A stretch of 50,919 nt of DNA from Nitrosomonadales bacterium (GCA_005240145.1 SBAS01000058.1:1-50919); one strand, 5' to 3'. Counted from the stretch's first letter, positions 25,112 through 33,733 are shown. Made by a program: numbers and translations. The notes: a model not told the origin generated them from the sequence alone.

Positions 25112-26133
25112 TCGCCTTTCACCCCGGTCTCCCGGATCACCTTGCCCCAGGCGGCGTGCCCGGCGCGGATCATCAGCGCAAACTCCTCGGGCGTATTGCC
25201 GACCGCGAACATTCGCGCCGCCTTGAAGGCCGCCAGCACTTTCTCGTCTTTCAGCGCCTTCACGGTCTCGGCGTGAATCCGCGCGACGACTTCCCTGGGC
25301 GTTCCGGCCGGTGCGAGCAGGCCGTACCAGGATGGCTGGCTACCCGCGTCGAAGCCCTCGATGCCCTGCGCGGCGAGGCTGCGCAGGTCAGGCAGCTCGT
25401 CGGCGCGGTCGGTGAGATAGACCGCGAGCGCCCTCAGCTTGCCGCTGCGGATGTGTGCCAGCGCCCCCGTCGTCGGCGTGAACATGACCTGCGTTTCGCC
25501 GGCGAGAACGCTGCGCACTGCGTCGGCGTTGCCCTTGTAGGGAACATGGGTCATCTGTACCCCGGCGCGCTGGCTGAAATACGCGCCCGCCAGATGGCCC
25601 GGCGAGGCCTTGCCCGCGGAAGCGAAATTCAGCTTGCCCGGGTTGGCCCTGGCGAGCGCGATCAACTCCGCCACCGTGCCCGCCTGCACCGATGGATGCA
25701 CGACCAGCACCGAGTCGAAGGTCGCCAACGTCGTGACCGGCGCGAAATCCTTGAGCGGATCGAACGGCAGCTTGTCGTAGAGGTGGGAATTGCTGGTGAC
25801 GATGCTGAAAAGCGTCAGCAGCAGCGTATGCCCGTCGGGCGGCGCCTTCGCCACTTCCGCGGCGCCGATATTGCCGGCCGCGCCCGGCTTGTTCTCGACG
25901 ATCACCGGGGTGCCGAGTGAGGCCGAGAGGCGCTCGGAGAGCAGGCGCCCGACCACATCAAGCGGGCCGCCAGGCGGGAACGGATTCACCAGCCGGATGG
26001 TTCTCGAGGGAAACTGCTGCGCCGCGGCCTCCATGGAGAGCGCAGCGCACGCGCAAATGATGCACAGAAGCAGGCGCATCGGCGACCGCAGAATCGACAT
26101 CACCGTTCGTGGGCGGTGGGCAGCCGGTCTCAT
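25108..26133 (-). CDS. Bug/TctC-family tripartite tricarboxylate receptor
   Basis: This periplasmic receptor of up to 341 residues has a signal peptide around MRLLLCIICACAALSMEAAAQ. The mature start FPSRTIRLVNPFPPGGPLDVVGRLLSERLS and the loop VIVENKPGAAGNIGAAEVAKAPPDGHTLLL are diagnostic of the Bug family, which is greatly expanded in Burkholderiales. The ATG at 26133 overlaps the aminotransferase stop (ATGA), supporting that start. Internal ATGs at 26100 and 26079 would give a more usual leader length. No tctA/tctB permease genes are near. Its place between an aminotransferase and a sulfatase hints at uptake of a sulfated or amino-carboxylate compound. Confidence 0.93.
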   Translation of the reverse strand: MRPAAHRPRTVMSILRSPMRLLLCIICACAALSMEAAAQQFPSRTIRLVNPFPPGGPLDVVGRLLSERLSASLGTPVIVENKPGAAGNIGAAEVAKAPPDGHTLLLTLFSIVTSNSHLYDKLPFDPLKDFAPVTTLATFDSVLVVHPSVQAGTVAELIALARANPGKLNFASAGKASPGHLAGAYFSQRAGVQMTHVPYKGNADAVRSVLAGETQVMFTPTTGALAHIRSGKLRALAVYLTDRADELPDLRSLAAQGIEGFDAGSQPSWYGLLAPAGTPREVVARIHAETVKALKDEKVLAAFKAARMFAVGNTPEEFALMIRAGHAAWGKVIRETGVKGE

Positions 26134-27329
26134 GCGAGCTTGCCGCCCGCCGCGGCGATGCGCCGGCAGGCTTCCTCGAGCACCGGCAGCCCGGTCGCGA
26201 TCGAGACGCGGAAATACGGCGACAGGCCGTAGTTCGCGCCATTCGGCAACGCGACGCCGCCTTCCAGGAGCCAGGCACAGACGTCGGAATCATTGGCGAG
26301 CACCTTGCCCTCGGGCGTGCGCTTGCCGAGCCAGCCGGCGCAGGAGACGTAGAGGTAGAACGCGCCGTGCGGCGGTTCGACCGCAAGACCCGGTATCGCC
26401 GCGAACCGCGGCACGATGGCGTCACGCCGCGCCTGGAACTCGGCGCAGCGCGCGCGCACGATGTCCTGCGGACCGTTCAGCGCGGCCACCGCCGCGGCCT
26501 GGCTCACCGAGGACGGATTGATCGAGCTTTGCGCCTGCAGGCGCCCCATCGCGCGCACCAGTTCCGCCGGCCCGGCCGCATAGCCCAGGCGCCAGCCGGT
26601 CATGGCGTAGGTCTTCGAGCAGCCATTGACCGTGAGCACGCGGCCGGTAAGCTGCGGCGCCACCGCCGCAAGGGTGGCGAAGCTGCGGCCGTCGAAGAGG
26701 ATGTGCTCGTACATGTCGTCGGCGATCGTCCACACCTGCGGATGGCGATCGAGCACGCCGGCCAGCGCGCGCAGCTCGTCGGCCGAGTACACCGCGCCGC
26801 TCGGGTTGGAGGGCGAATTGAGCATCAGCCACTTGGTGCGCGGCGTGATCGCCGCCTCGAGTTCCTCCGCGCGCAGCTTGAAGCGGTTCTCGGGCCGCGT
26901 CGGCAGCCACACCGGCGTGCCCTCGGCGAAGTGGGTGATGTCGGCATAGGCGACCCAGGAGGGCGCCGGGATCAGCACTTCGTCGCCCGGGTCGAGCGTG
27001 GCCATGAGCGCGTTGTAGAGCACCTGCTTGCCGCCCGCCCCGGCGGAAATGTTCTCGGGCTTGAATTCGAGCGCGTTCTCGCGGCGGAATTTGCCGATGA
27101 TCGCGGCCTTCAGCTCGGGAGTGCCGTCTACCTGCGTGTAGTGCGTCTGGCCGGCACGCATCGCCCGGTGCGCGGCCTCGATGACATGGTCCGGCGTGTT
27201 GAAGTCGGGCTCGCCCTGCGCCAGCTCGATGATGTCCTTGCCGGCGGCGCGCAGTTCGCGCGCGCGCTGCGCCGCGGTCGCCGACGCCGAGAGCCTCGCG
27301 CGGCCGACGCGAATCGAGAGCATGCCCAT
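26130..27329 (-). CDS. Pyridoxal phosphate aminotransferase, class I (aspartate aminotransferase-like)
   Basis: This 399-residue fold-type I aminotransferase contains ELAQGEPDFNTPDHVIEAA at residues 35-53 and HYTQVDGTPELKAAI. The cofactor-binding segments are LNSPSNPSGAVYS (170-182), ADDMYEHILFDG (203-214) and NGCSKTYAMTGWRLGYAAGP with the PLP lysine at residue 239. It closely resembles bacterial class I aspartate/prephenate-type enzymes (AspC/AspAT Ib). The ATG at 27323 (third codon) is an alternative start. It is followed by the Bug receptor with a 4-nt overlap and preceded by the TPR gene 22 bp upstream. The amino donor and acceptor are not determined. Confidence 0.92.
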   Translation of the reverse strand: MGMLSIRVGRARLSASATAAQRARELRAAGKDIIELAQGEPDFNTPDHVIEAAHRAMRAGQTHYTQVDGTPELKAAIIGKFRRENALEFKPENISAGAGGKQVLYNALMATLDPGDEVLIPAPSWVAYADITHFAEGTPVWLPTRPENRFKLRAEELEAAITPRTKWLMLNSPSNPSGAVYSADELRALAGVLDRHPQVWTIADDMYEHILFDGRSFATLAAVAPQLTGRVLTVNGCSKTYAMTGWRLGYAAGPAELVRAMGRLQAQSSINPSSVSQAAAVAALNGPQDIVRARCAEFQARRDAIVPRFAAIPGLAVEPPHGAFYLYVSCAGWLGKRTPEGKVLANDSDVCAWLLEGGVALPNGANYGLSPYFRVSIATGLPVLEEACRRIAAAGGKLA

Positions 27330-27351
27330 CCTCAGAGCGTCACGACAGGAG

Positions 27352-27825
27352 CTACTTCTTCGCCTGATGCTGTTCGAAAGCCGCGACTTCCTTCTTCAGC
27401 TTCGTATATTCCTCGCAGCCGAAGGTGCAAATCCTGTCGAGCTGTGCCAGGTGCTCCTTCGCCTTCGCCAGGTTGCCCGACATGAGGTAAGCCTCGCCGA
27501 TGTACTCGTGCGCGCCGCGGTGCTTCGGATTCAGGCGCAGCGCCTCGTTGTAGTGGCGGTAGACCAGGTCCATCGCCGGGCTGGCGCCCTTGCGGATCGA
27601 ATAGGCGTACAGGTTGTGGGTATCGGCCTCCTGCGGGCTGCGCGCCACAGCCTCGCGCAGGATCTTCTGCGCACCCGCCCAGTCTTCCTTGCCGAGCGCG
27701 GCCCGCGCCTGCTCCAGCGCCGGATCCTTCGGCGTTTTCGTGTCGGGCTTGACATCGTCCATCCCCCATGTCGCAGTGGCGGCGGCAAGGGCTAAGATGA
27801 AAACATGAACGCGCGTACTTTGCAT
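27352..27825 (-). CDS. Small periplasmic TPR protein
   Basis: This 157-residue protein has a signal peptide (about 1-21, ending ATATWG). Helical tetratricopeptide-like repeats follow, for example ALEQARAALGKEDWAGAQKILREAV, DLVYRHYNEALRLNPKHRGAHEYIGEAYLMSGNLAKAKEHLAQLD. Two cysteines in ICTFGCEEY could form a disulfide. Such proteins act as periplasmic scaffolds; no partner can be named. It is the first gene of the minus-strand run leading to the aminotransferase, though functional linkage is uncertain. Confidence 0.85.
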   Translation of the reverse strand: MQSTRVHVFILALAAATATWGMDDVKPDTKTPKDPALEQARAALGKEDWAGAQKILREAVARSPQEADTHNLYAYSIRKGASPAMDLVYRHYNEALRLNPKHRGAHEYIGEAYLMSGNLAKAKEHLAQLDRICTFGCEEYTKLKKEVAAFEQHQAKK

Positions 27826-27954
27826 GCGACGCTCCGTTGGTCTGTGCTAGCCGTAACGTTAACATGCGCGCCGCCGGACGCATTCCCCGCCCCGCCCGCC
27901 GATCGCGCCGAGGCGCTCGCGGAAGCCTCCGCCGAGCGGCGCTCGATCTAGGCG

Positions 27955-30180
27955 TCAGACGTAGTCCTTGGCGGCGGTTTCGGCGTCCGCGGGCGCGCCG
28001 AGGAGGTAGCCCTGCAGGTTGTCGCAGCCGCAGGCGATGAGGGCGGCCTTCTGCGCCTCGGTCTCGACGCCCACGGCGGTGACTTTGAGCTCGAGCGCAT
28101 GGGCGAGGCCCGCGATTCCGGCGACGATGGCCTTGCCGTCCCGGTGCACTTCGGCCACCAGCGAGCGGTCGACCTTCAGCTTGTGCACGGGCAGCTGGCG
28201 CAGGGCGACCAGGCTCGAATACGCCGCGCCGAAGCCGTCGATCGCCACCGTGACGCCGATCTGCCGCAGCTTCTTCAGCACCGCCAGCGCGATATCCGCG
28301 TTGTGCATCAGCGCCGGCTCGGGCACCTCGAGCTCGAGCAGTTCCGGCGGCAGCCCGGTGCTCTTCAACGCCTGTGCCACCACGTCGGGAAGCTTCGGAT
28401 CATTGAACTGGCGCGGCGACAGGTTGACGCACACCGGCATCTTGCGCTCGGTGCCGATGAAGGTGCCCCAGCGGCAGGCCTCGCCAAGCATCCATTCGCC
28501 CAGGCGCAGGATGAGGCCCGTGTCCTCCGCGATCTGGATGAAATCCGCGGGCTCGATCACGCCGCGCGTCGGATGCTGCCAGCGCAGCAGCGCTTCGTGC
28601 GCCGCCACGCCGCCCGCCGCCGCGTAGATCGGCTGGTAGTAGACGCGCAGCTCTCCCTTCAGCACCGCCTGGCGCAGGTCGTTCTCCAGCGCGATGCGCC
28701 TGGAGGCGGTCTGGTTCATCTGGTCGGTGAAGAACTGGAAGTTGGCGCGCCCGGTCTCCTTGGCGTGGTACATCGCCGCGTCGGCGTTGCGGATCAGCGT
28801 CTCGGCGTCGCGCCCGTCGTCGGGGAAAACGCTGATGCCGATCGAGGCGGAGAGGTGCAGCTCGCGCCCCTCGGCCTCGCAGGGATGCAGTACCGTCTCG
28901 AGGATCTTGGCGGCGACGCTGGCCGCATCCGAGGGGCGCTTGATCTCGGGCAGCACGACGATGAATTCGTCGCCGCCGATGCGGCAAATAGTGTCCACCA
29001 CGCGCAGCTGCTTCACCAGGCGCTCGGAAATTTCCTTCAGCACCGCGTCGCCCGCGGTGTGGCCGAGCGAGTCGTTGATGATCTTGAAGCGGTCGAGGTC
29101 GACGAACATCACCGCGGTCTGCTCGCGGTTGCGCTGGCTCAGCGCCAGCGCCTGCGTCAGGCGGTCTTCGAGCAGGCGGCGGTTGGGCAGGCCGGTCAGC
29201 GCGTCATGGTCGGCGAGGTGCTGGGCGCGCGTTTCGGCCTGCCTGCGGTCGGCGATCTCGGCCTGCAGGCGCTCGTTCGCCTCGCGCAACTCCACGGTGC
29301 GCTCGCCGACCGCGCGCTCGAGCGCCGCGCGCACGGCCTCGAGAGACTCGAGCACGCCGTGCTCGGCAGTAATGTCCTCGAAAATCCCTATCGTGCCTTC
29401 AGCGGGCTGCCGCGGATCGATCGCCTTAACCACGACCTTGCACCAAATCCTCGAGCCGTCCTTGCGCCGCAGCCACTGCTCGAAAGTCTGCTTCTCGCCC
29501 GCGCCGAGCTGAGCGACGTAACTGCCGCTCGAGGCAAAATCGTCGTCGGTGAAGTAGTACTGACGGGTCGACATGCCGTTCGCTTCGCCCGCGCCGTAGC
29601 CGAACAGCTCCTCGAAGCGCTGGTTGCAGCGCACGATCTGGCGCTCACGCACGAAGCAGATGCCAATGGAGGCGGTGTCGAGGATCGCCTCCTGCTCGCG
29701 CAGCAGCCTCGCCACCTCGTCGGCCTGGCGCTTGCGCGCGGTGATGTCCTCGGCGATCCAGACCGTGCCTGCCTTCGGGTCGGTCGTGCTGACCATCTTC
29801 GCGATCAGGCGTGCGAGGAAGGTCGTGCCGTCCTTGCGCCGCACCTCCCACTCGACGTCGAGCTGGCGCCCGTCGCCGAGCACCGGCACCGCGATCGCGC
29901 CCAGCGCTTCGTAGCTTTCGCGCGAGGGATACACCACGTCGCCCGGCTGGCCGATCAATTCGTCGGCCTTCCAGCCCAGCATCTCGGCGAACTTGGGGTT
30001 GCACAGCGTGAACTTGCGCTCCCGCGTAAAGGCGATGCCGATCGAGGCGGTGGCGAGGATCGCCTTGTACTCGAGCTGCGCATCGCGCGCTCGGCCGGCA
30101 TAGCCCGCGACGCTCGGCTCGGCGCCGCGGGGCCCGATCTCGGGCGGGACGCTGTCTTCGAACGGGACCGGACCGCTCAT
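27955..30180 (-). CDS. PAS-PAS-GGDEF-EAL cyclic-di-GMP signalling protein
   Basis: This 741-residue soluble protein starts at the ATG at 30180. Two PAS domains (about 38-150 and 165-275) carry the linker repeats KAILATASIGIAFTRERKF and EAILDTASIGICFVRERQI. A GGDEF domain (about 330-490) has an intact RIGGDEFIVVLPE motif near residue 402, so diguanylate cyclase activity is possible. The EAL domain (about 505-740) keeps EALLRW (Glu529), the NLS asparagine, KVDRS and GVE. However, the metal-binding DDFG motif reads DGFG (Asp648-Gly649), and TGYSS is AAYSS, so phosphodiesterase activity is doubtful. There are no transmembrane segments. Its ATG overlaps the lipoprotein gene's stop by 4 nt. It is the last gene of the run that starts with a toxin-antitoxin pair. 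Confidence 0.95.
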   Translation of the reverse strand: MSGPVPFEDSVPPEIGPRGAEPSVAGYAGRARDAQLEYKAILATASIGIAFTRERKFTLCNPKFAEMLGWKADELIGQPGDVVYPSRESYEALGAIAVPVLGDGRQLDVEWEVRRKDGTTFLARLIAKMVSTTDPKAGTVWIAEDITARKRQADEVARLLREQEAILDTASIGICFVRERQIVRCNQRFEELFGYGAGEANGMSTRQYYFTDDDFASSGSYVAQLGAGEKQTFEQWLRRKDGSRIWCKVVVKAIDPRQPAEGTIGIFEDITAEHGVLESLEAVRAALERAVGERTVELREANERLQAEIADRRQAETRAQHLADHDALTGLPNRRLLEDRLTQALALSQRNREQTAVMFVDLDRFKIINDSLGHTAGDAVLKEISERLVKQLRVVDTICRIGGDEFIVVLPEIKRPSDAASVAAKILETVLHPCEAEGRELHLSASIGISVFPDDGRDAETLIRNADAAMYHAKETGRANFQFFTDQMNQTASRRIALENDLRQAVLKGELRVYYQPIYAAAGGVAAHEALLRWQHPTRGVIEPADFIQIAEDTGLILRLGEWMLGEACRWGTFIGTERKMPVCVNLSPRQFNDPKLPDVVAQALKSTGLPPELLELEVPEPALMHNADIALAVLKKLRQIGVTVAIDGFGAAYSSLVALRQLPVHKLKVDRSLVAEVHRDGKAIVAGIAGLAHALELKVTAVGVETEAQKAALIACGCDNLQGYLLGAPADAETAAKDYV

Positions 30181-31004
30181 TCGCGGGGCGCGAGCGAATC
30201 GAACAGCGTGGCGTAGCGCTTCAGGCGCCGCGCGGCATGCGCGCGCTGGTCGGTGCTGAGCGTGCGCTCGATGTCCAGGAGCAGTTCCATGTACTCGGCG
30301 TGGGTGGCGCGCGACGCCTCGAGATAGGCCGGCGCGCGCCTGGCTTCCCAATCCTGCGCCCACGCTGCGAGGCGCCGGCCGGCCTCCCGCGCGCGCAGCA
30401 TGGCGACGAACTCGGCCTGCATGCGCCTGCGGTCCTGCAGGCGCAGGTCGGCGGAAAACGGCGCGCGCGCGCTGTAGCGCCGCACGCGTTCGACCTGCGC
30501 TTCGCTGAGCGTGCCGTACCACGCCTCGAGGCGCTCGAGGTTGCGCGTCACCCGCCGCTTGTGGCGCTCTTCCATGGTGCCTTGCACCCGCTCCTTCGCG
30601 AACTTGCGGTTCTCTTCCGCCAGGCGCGCCTCGAGATGGCTGATCTGCTCGGCGCTGAGCTTGTCGAGCAGCCCGGCCGCGTTAGTCGCTGCCACGCCCA
30701 GCGCCTCCCGGATCTGCGCCCGTACTGCATCGTAACTCCATTCGAGGTCCGCGCGCCCGGCGCCGCGCAGCACGCGCGCCGCCGCCTCGTCGCCCAGTCG
30801 CGCGTATTGCGGCAGGGCCCTGGCGCGGTGCCAGGCGAGGAACGCGGCGAGGCTGCGGTCGAGCTCGCCGGTCTGCTCTCCCTGGAAATCGAAGTAGTGG
30901 TTGGCCCGCCAGCGCAGGAACAGATCGGCGTTGTCATAGGCAAGGCGCGTCGGGCTGCAACCCTGCACAAGTGCAAGCGCGAGGGCGATGAAAAACCACT
31001 TCAT
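30177..31004 (-). CDS. DUF6279-type lipoprotein
   Basis: This 275-residue protein begins MKWFFIALALALVQGCSPTRLAYDNADLFLRW, a classic lipobox (VQGC) giving an outer-membrane or periplasmic lipoprotein. The body is almost entirely helical, highly charged and Arg/Ala/Glu-rich (for example EQISHLEARLAEENRKFAKERVQGTMEERHKRRVTRNLERLEAWYG). This matches proteobacterial DUF6279 proteins of unknown function. A GTG two codons upstream is an alternative start. It lies 2 nt downstream of the ferredoxin reductase gene and overlaps the c-di-GMP gene. Confidence 0.82.
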   Translation of the reverse strand: MKWFFIALALALVQGCSPTRLAYDNADLFLRWRANHYFDFQGEQTGELDRSLAAFLAWHRARALPQYARLGDEAAARVLRGAGRADLEWSYDAVRAQIREALGVAATNAAGLLDKLSAEQISHLEARLAEENRKFAKERVQGTMEERHKRRVTRNLERLEAWYGTLSEAQVERVRRYSARAPFSADLRLQDRRRMQAEFVAMLRAREAGRRLAAWAQDWEARRAPAYLEASRATHAEYMELLLDIERTLSTDQRAHAARRLKRYATLFDSLAPRE

Positions 31005-31006
31005 TT

Positions 31007-31747
31007 TCACCAAAAGCTCTCCACCGTGATCTGCCCCGGCGTGCGGCGGCGGTTCTTGCGCAGGCCTCGCGCCGTGAGTTCGGCCGCGACGTCCTTGAGC
31101 ATCTGGGGATTGCCGCACAGCATGAACTGGGAACGCTCTGCGGCGATGGGGCGCCCCGCCGCCTCGAGCCGCCCGTCGCGGATGGCGGCCGGAATCCGGC
31201 CCTCCAGCGCACCGGGTGTTCTTTCCCTTGAAGTGAATTTGATCGTCACGAACCGCTCGCCACGCTGCCTCTTCACCGCGTCGATCATATCCGCGTAGAC
31301 CAGCTCGCTGGCGCGTCGCGTCGCGTGGACCAGAAGCACCCGGCGGTAGCGTTGCCAGGGGGTTTCGGTGCGCAGGACGGAGAGGAACGGCGCGATGCCC
31401 GTGCCCGTGGCGACGAGCCACAGGTCCTCGGCCGGCGGCACCTCCGCAAGCACGAGGAAGCCGGAGGGATTGTCGGCGACATAGAGCCGGTCGCCCTTCC
31501 TCAGCCGCGCCAAGGGCGGCGAGAGCGGGCCCTCAGGCACGATCACGCCGTAGAACTCGAGCACCGCGTCCTGCGGCGGGTTGACAAAGGAGAACGGCCG
31601 CGCGATACGCTCGCCGCCCAGGTCCAGGGCGATGCGCACGAACTGGCCGGCGGCGAATGTGAGGGGTGGGCTCTCCACACGTAGCGAGAACAGGGTATCG
31701 GTCCATGCCTTGTGCTCAACCACCTGGCCTTCCAGCCATTTACTCAT
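31007..31747 (-). CDS. fpr: Ferredoxin--NADP reductase (Fpr type)
   Basis: This 246-residue flavoenzyme of the bacterial FNR class exchanges electrons between NADP(H) and ferredoxin or flavodoxin. FAD binding is shown by RPFSFVNPP at residues 50-58. The NADP-binding motif is LWLVATGTGIAPFLSVLRTE at about 109-128, followed by MLCGNPQML, and the C-terminus VESFW has the aromatic that stacks on FAD. The start is the ATG at 31747, overlapping the DUF3301 gene by 4 nt; the longer upstream frame is not family-like. This enzyme type could supply reducing power to Fe-S proteins or, speculatively, to the P450 at 21334 via a ferredoxin. Confidence 0.92.
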   Translation of the reverse strand: MSKWLEGQVVEHKAWTDTLFSLRVESPPLTFAAGQFVRIALDLGGERIARPFSFVNPPQDAVLEFYGVIVPEGPLSPPLARLRKGDRLYVADNPSGFLVLAEVPPAEDLWLVATGTGIAPFLSVLRTETPWQRYRRVLLVHATRRASELVYADMIDAVKRQRGERFVTIKFTSRERTPGALEGRIPAAIRDGRLEAAGRPIAAERSQFMLCGNPQMLKDVAAELTARGLRKNRRRTPGQITVESFW

Positions 31748-32052
31748 TGCAGCTTGTAGGGCTCGAGCTGCAGGTCCTGCAGCTCCCCGCCCAGCATCAC
31801 GATGGCGCCGTGGCGGCGGTTGTCGCCGGTGTCGGAGAATTCGAAGGTATAGGTGCGGCGCAGGCACAGCTGCCCGGCCTCGTCGCGGGCCAGGCGCAAG
31901 CGGGCGAACTGCACCGTCTCATCAAGCAACTGGACGCCGTAGCGCGTGCAGGCGTTGCGCCCCGCGGCGAGCGCGCGCTCGCGCGCCCGCAGGCTGTCGA
32001 TCCAGAAGAAAGCACCCGCGGCGATGACGATGATGGCGGCCGCCTCCCACAT
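31744..32052 (-). CDS. DUF3301 domain membrane-anchored protein
   Basis: This 102-residue protein has a single N-terminal hydrophobic segment (residues 2-18) followed by SLRARERALAAGRNACTRYGVQLLDETVQFARLRLARDE and a C-terminal RRTYTFEFSDTGDNRRHGAIVMLGG. Those two blocks define DUF3301, a small family common in gamma- and betaproteobacteria with unknown role. It is probably anchored to the inner membrane with the domain outside or at the surface. It overlaps fpr by 4 nt and abuts the aldo/keto reductase stop. Confidence 0.88.
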   Translation of the reverse strand: MWEAAAIIVIAAGAFFWIDSLRARERALAAGRNACTRYGVQLLDETVQFARLRLARDEAGQLCLRRTYTFEFSDTGDNRRHGAIVMLGGELQDLQLEPYKLQ

Positions 32053-33099
32053 TTATTGGGCAGCGGGACTGGGGTAAAGAGCGTTTGCCGCTTCGATTTC
32101 TTCCTGTAGTTCTTTGGATAGCTTCGATTCAAAAAAGCCTGAAAGTTCTTCCAGTTGCCTTGTTGAAGTTGCGCCAATGATGGTGGAGGCGGTAAAGAAG
32201 CGGTCTTTCGCAAACGCGAGCGCGACGCCGGCGAGCGGCAGGCCATGCTTTTGCGCGAGCTTGCGGTACTCGGCGGCAGCCGCGATCACGCGCCGCCGCT
32301 TGTAGCGCTCGCCGAAAGCGGGAAATTTCTGCAGCCGCGCCTCTGCGGGCCAGGGCGTGGCGCCGAATTTGTCCGAGAGCAGGCCCATCGCCAGCGGGGA
32401 ATACGCGAGCAGCGGGATGCCCGTGCGCCGGCTCGCCTCGGCCAGGTCGCCGTCGAACAGTCGGTTAACGAGGCTGTAGCCGTTCTGCACCGAGGCGGGC
32501 GGCGGCAGGCCGTTCTCCTTCGCCACGCGCGTGAACTCGCACAGGCCCCAGGCGGTTTCGTTCGACAGGCCGTAGGCGCGGATCTTCCCCGCCTTGATCG
32601 CCGCCGCCATCGCCTCGACCTGCTCCAGGATCGGCGTCTCTTCGCGCTCCTTCGTGGGGTCGTACTGCCAGGCGCCGAAGGCGGGCACGTAGCGCTCGGG
32701 CCAGTGGATCTGGTAGAGGTCGATGCAATCTGTTTGCAGGCGCTTCAGGCTGTCGTCGATCGCCCAGGGCACCGTCTTCTTGTTGATGTTCGATTCGCCG
32801 TTGCGGATCCACTCGCGCCGCCCGGGGCCGGCGATTTTAGAGGCGATGACCAGGTTAGTGCGCTGCGCCCTGTTCTTCCCCAGCCAGCTGCCGAGGATCT
32901 TCTCGGTCGTGCCCTGCGTTTTCTGCGACGGCGGCACCGGGTACATCTCGGCGGTGTCGATGAAATTGATGCCGCGGCCGAGCGCCCACTCGATCTGCGC
33001 GTGCGCTTCGGCTTCGGAATTCTGCTCGCCCCAGGTCATGGTGCCGAGGCAGATGTCGCTCACCTGGATGCCGCTGGCACCAAGCCGGTTCAATTTCAT
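32053..33099 (-). CDS. Aldo/keto reductase (Tas-like)
   Basis: This 348-residue NADP-dependent TIM-barrel oxidoreductase resembles E. coli Tas. The catalytic tetrad is intact: Asp48 and Tyr53 in NFIDTAEMYPVPP, Lys88 in VIASKIAG, and His132 in LYQIHWPERY. RLGASGIQVSDICLGTMTWGEQNSE at the N-terminus and the C-terminal IIGATSTRQLEE are family signatures. The ATG at 33099 overlaps the stop of the PIN toxin gene (ATGA), supporting this start over the longer frame. Physiological substrate unknown. Being coupled to a toxin gene upstream is unusual. Confidence 0.93.
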   Translation of the reverse strand: MKLNRLGASGIQVSDICLGTMTWGEQNSEAEAHAQIEWALGRGINFIDTAEMYPVPPSQKTQGTTEKILGSWLGKNRAQRTNLVIASKIAGPGRREWIRNGESNINKKTVPWAIDDSLKRLQTDCIDLYQIHWPERYVPAFGAWQYDPTKEREETPILEQVEAMAAAIKAGKIRAYGLSNETAWGLCEFTRVAKENGLPPPASVQNGYSLVNRLFDGDLAEASRRTGIPLLAYSPLAMGLLSDKFGATPWPAEARLQKFPAFGERYKRRRVIAAAAEYRKLAQKHGLPLAGVALAFAKDRFFTASTIIGATSTRQLEELSGFFESKLSKELQEEIEAANALYPSPAAQ

Positions 33100-33491
33100 G
33101 TCGCCGACGCCTCCTTCCAGAGCATGCGCACGCCGTAGCGCCTCAGCTCGCGGTCGCGCGACACCAGGATCATCGATTCGCACAATGCCTGCGCCACCAG
33201 CATTCGGTCGAACGGATCACCGTGGTGCCGCGGAAGCTCGGCGACCTGCGCCGTGTGCTGCAGCCTGATACTCAGCGGCTCCACGCCCACCGCCGGCAGC
33301 GCCTGCGCCAGCCCCTGCGCATCGAACTCGAGCTTGCCGAGCGCCACCTTGATCGAAATCTCCCAGGCGCTGGCAAGGCTGGCGTACACGCCGTTCTCCG
33401 CGGACCGGATGGCGCGGTGCGCCGCCGCAGGCAGCTTTTCCGGAGCCGTCAGATACCAGAGCAGCGCATGGGTATCGAGCAGCAATTTCAA
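33096..33491 (-). CDS. vapC: VapC-like PIN-domain toxin
   Basis: This 131-residue PIN ribonuclease has the acidic active-site set in place: Asp6 (LLLDTHALLWYL), Glu44 (SAWEISIKVALGKL), Asp92/Asp95 (GDPFDRMLVAQA) and Asp113 (LVSRDREL). The WEISIK and HGDPFDRML blocks belong to the subgroup usually paired with Phd/YefM antitoxins. The antitoxin gene lies directly upstream with a 4-nt overlap. The downstream aldo/keto reductase also overlaps by 4 nt, so the module is fused transcriptionally to an operon of housekeeping-like genes. All catalytic residues are intact, so the toxin should be active. Confidence 0.93.
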   Translation of the reverse strand: MKLLLDTHALLWYLTAPEKLPAAAHRAIRSAENGVYASLASAWEISIKVALGKLEFDAQGLAQALPAVGVEPLSIRLQHTAQVAELPRHHGDPFDRMLVAQALCESMILVSRDRELRRYGVRMLWKEASAT

Positions 33492-33733
33492 TCGCGGCCG
33501 CGCCCCTCGAAGTACGCGAGGATCTCCTCTGGCAGCGGGTCGTCCCAGCCTCTGTGGAACTTGATCTTGCCGCGCAGGATGCCGCCAAGCCGGCGCGTGC
33601 GCTTGGGCGCGTAGGCGACAAGCTTGGCCACCGCCTTGCCGTGGCGCGAGATGACGACCTCCTCGCCCGACTGCGCCCGGTCCACCAGTTCCGACAGGCG
33701 CGCCTTGGCGTCATGCAGCTGGACTTTTTCCAT
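33488..33733 (-). CDS. Phd/YefM-family antitoxin
   Basis: This 81-residue antitoxin has an N-terminal DNA-binding domain: MEKVQLHDAKARLSELVDRAQSGEEVVISRHGKAVAKLVAY is the typical Phd signature. The C-terminal tail (RRLGGILRGKIKFHRGWDDPLPEEILAYFEGRG) is the toxin-neutralising segment for VapC-like PIN proteins. It is the first gene of the run. A short palindrome just upstream (33737-33752) is placed for autoregulation. Confidence 0.93.
   Translation of the reverse strand: MEKVQLHDAKARLSELVDRAQSGEEVVISRHGKAVAKLVAYAPKRTRRLGGILRGKIKFHRGWDDPLPEEILAYFEGRGRD

Noticed and set aside
28099-30216. 705-codon open frame antisense to the GGDEF-EAL gene
   Set aside because: Composition is that of a shadow frame; the sense frame has PAS, GGDEF and EAL motifs in order.
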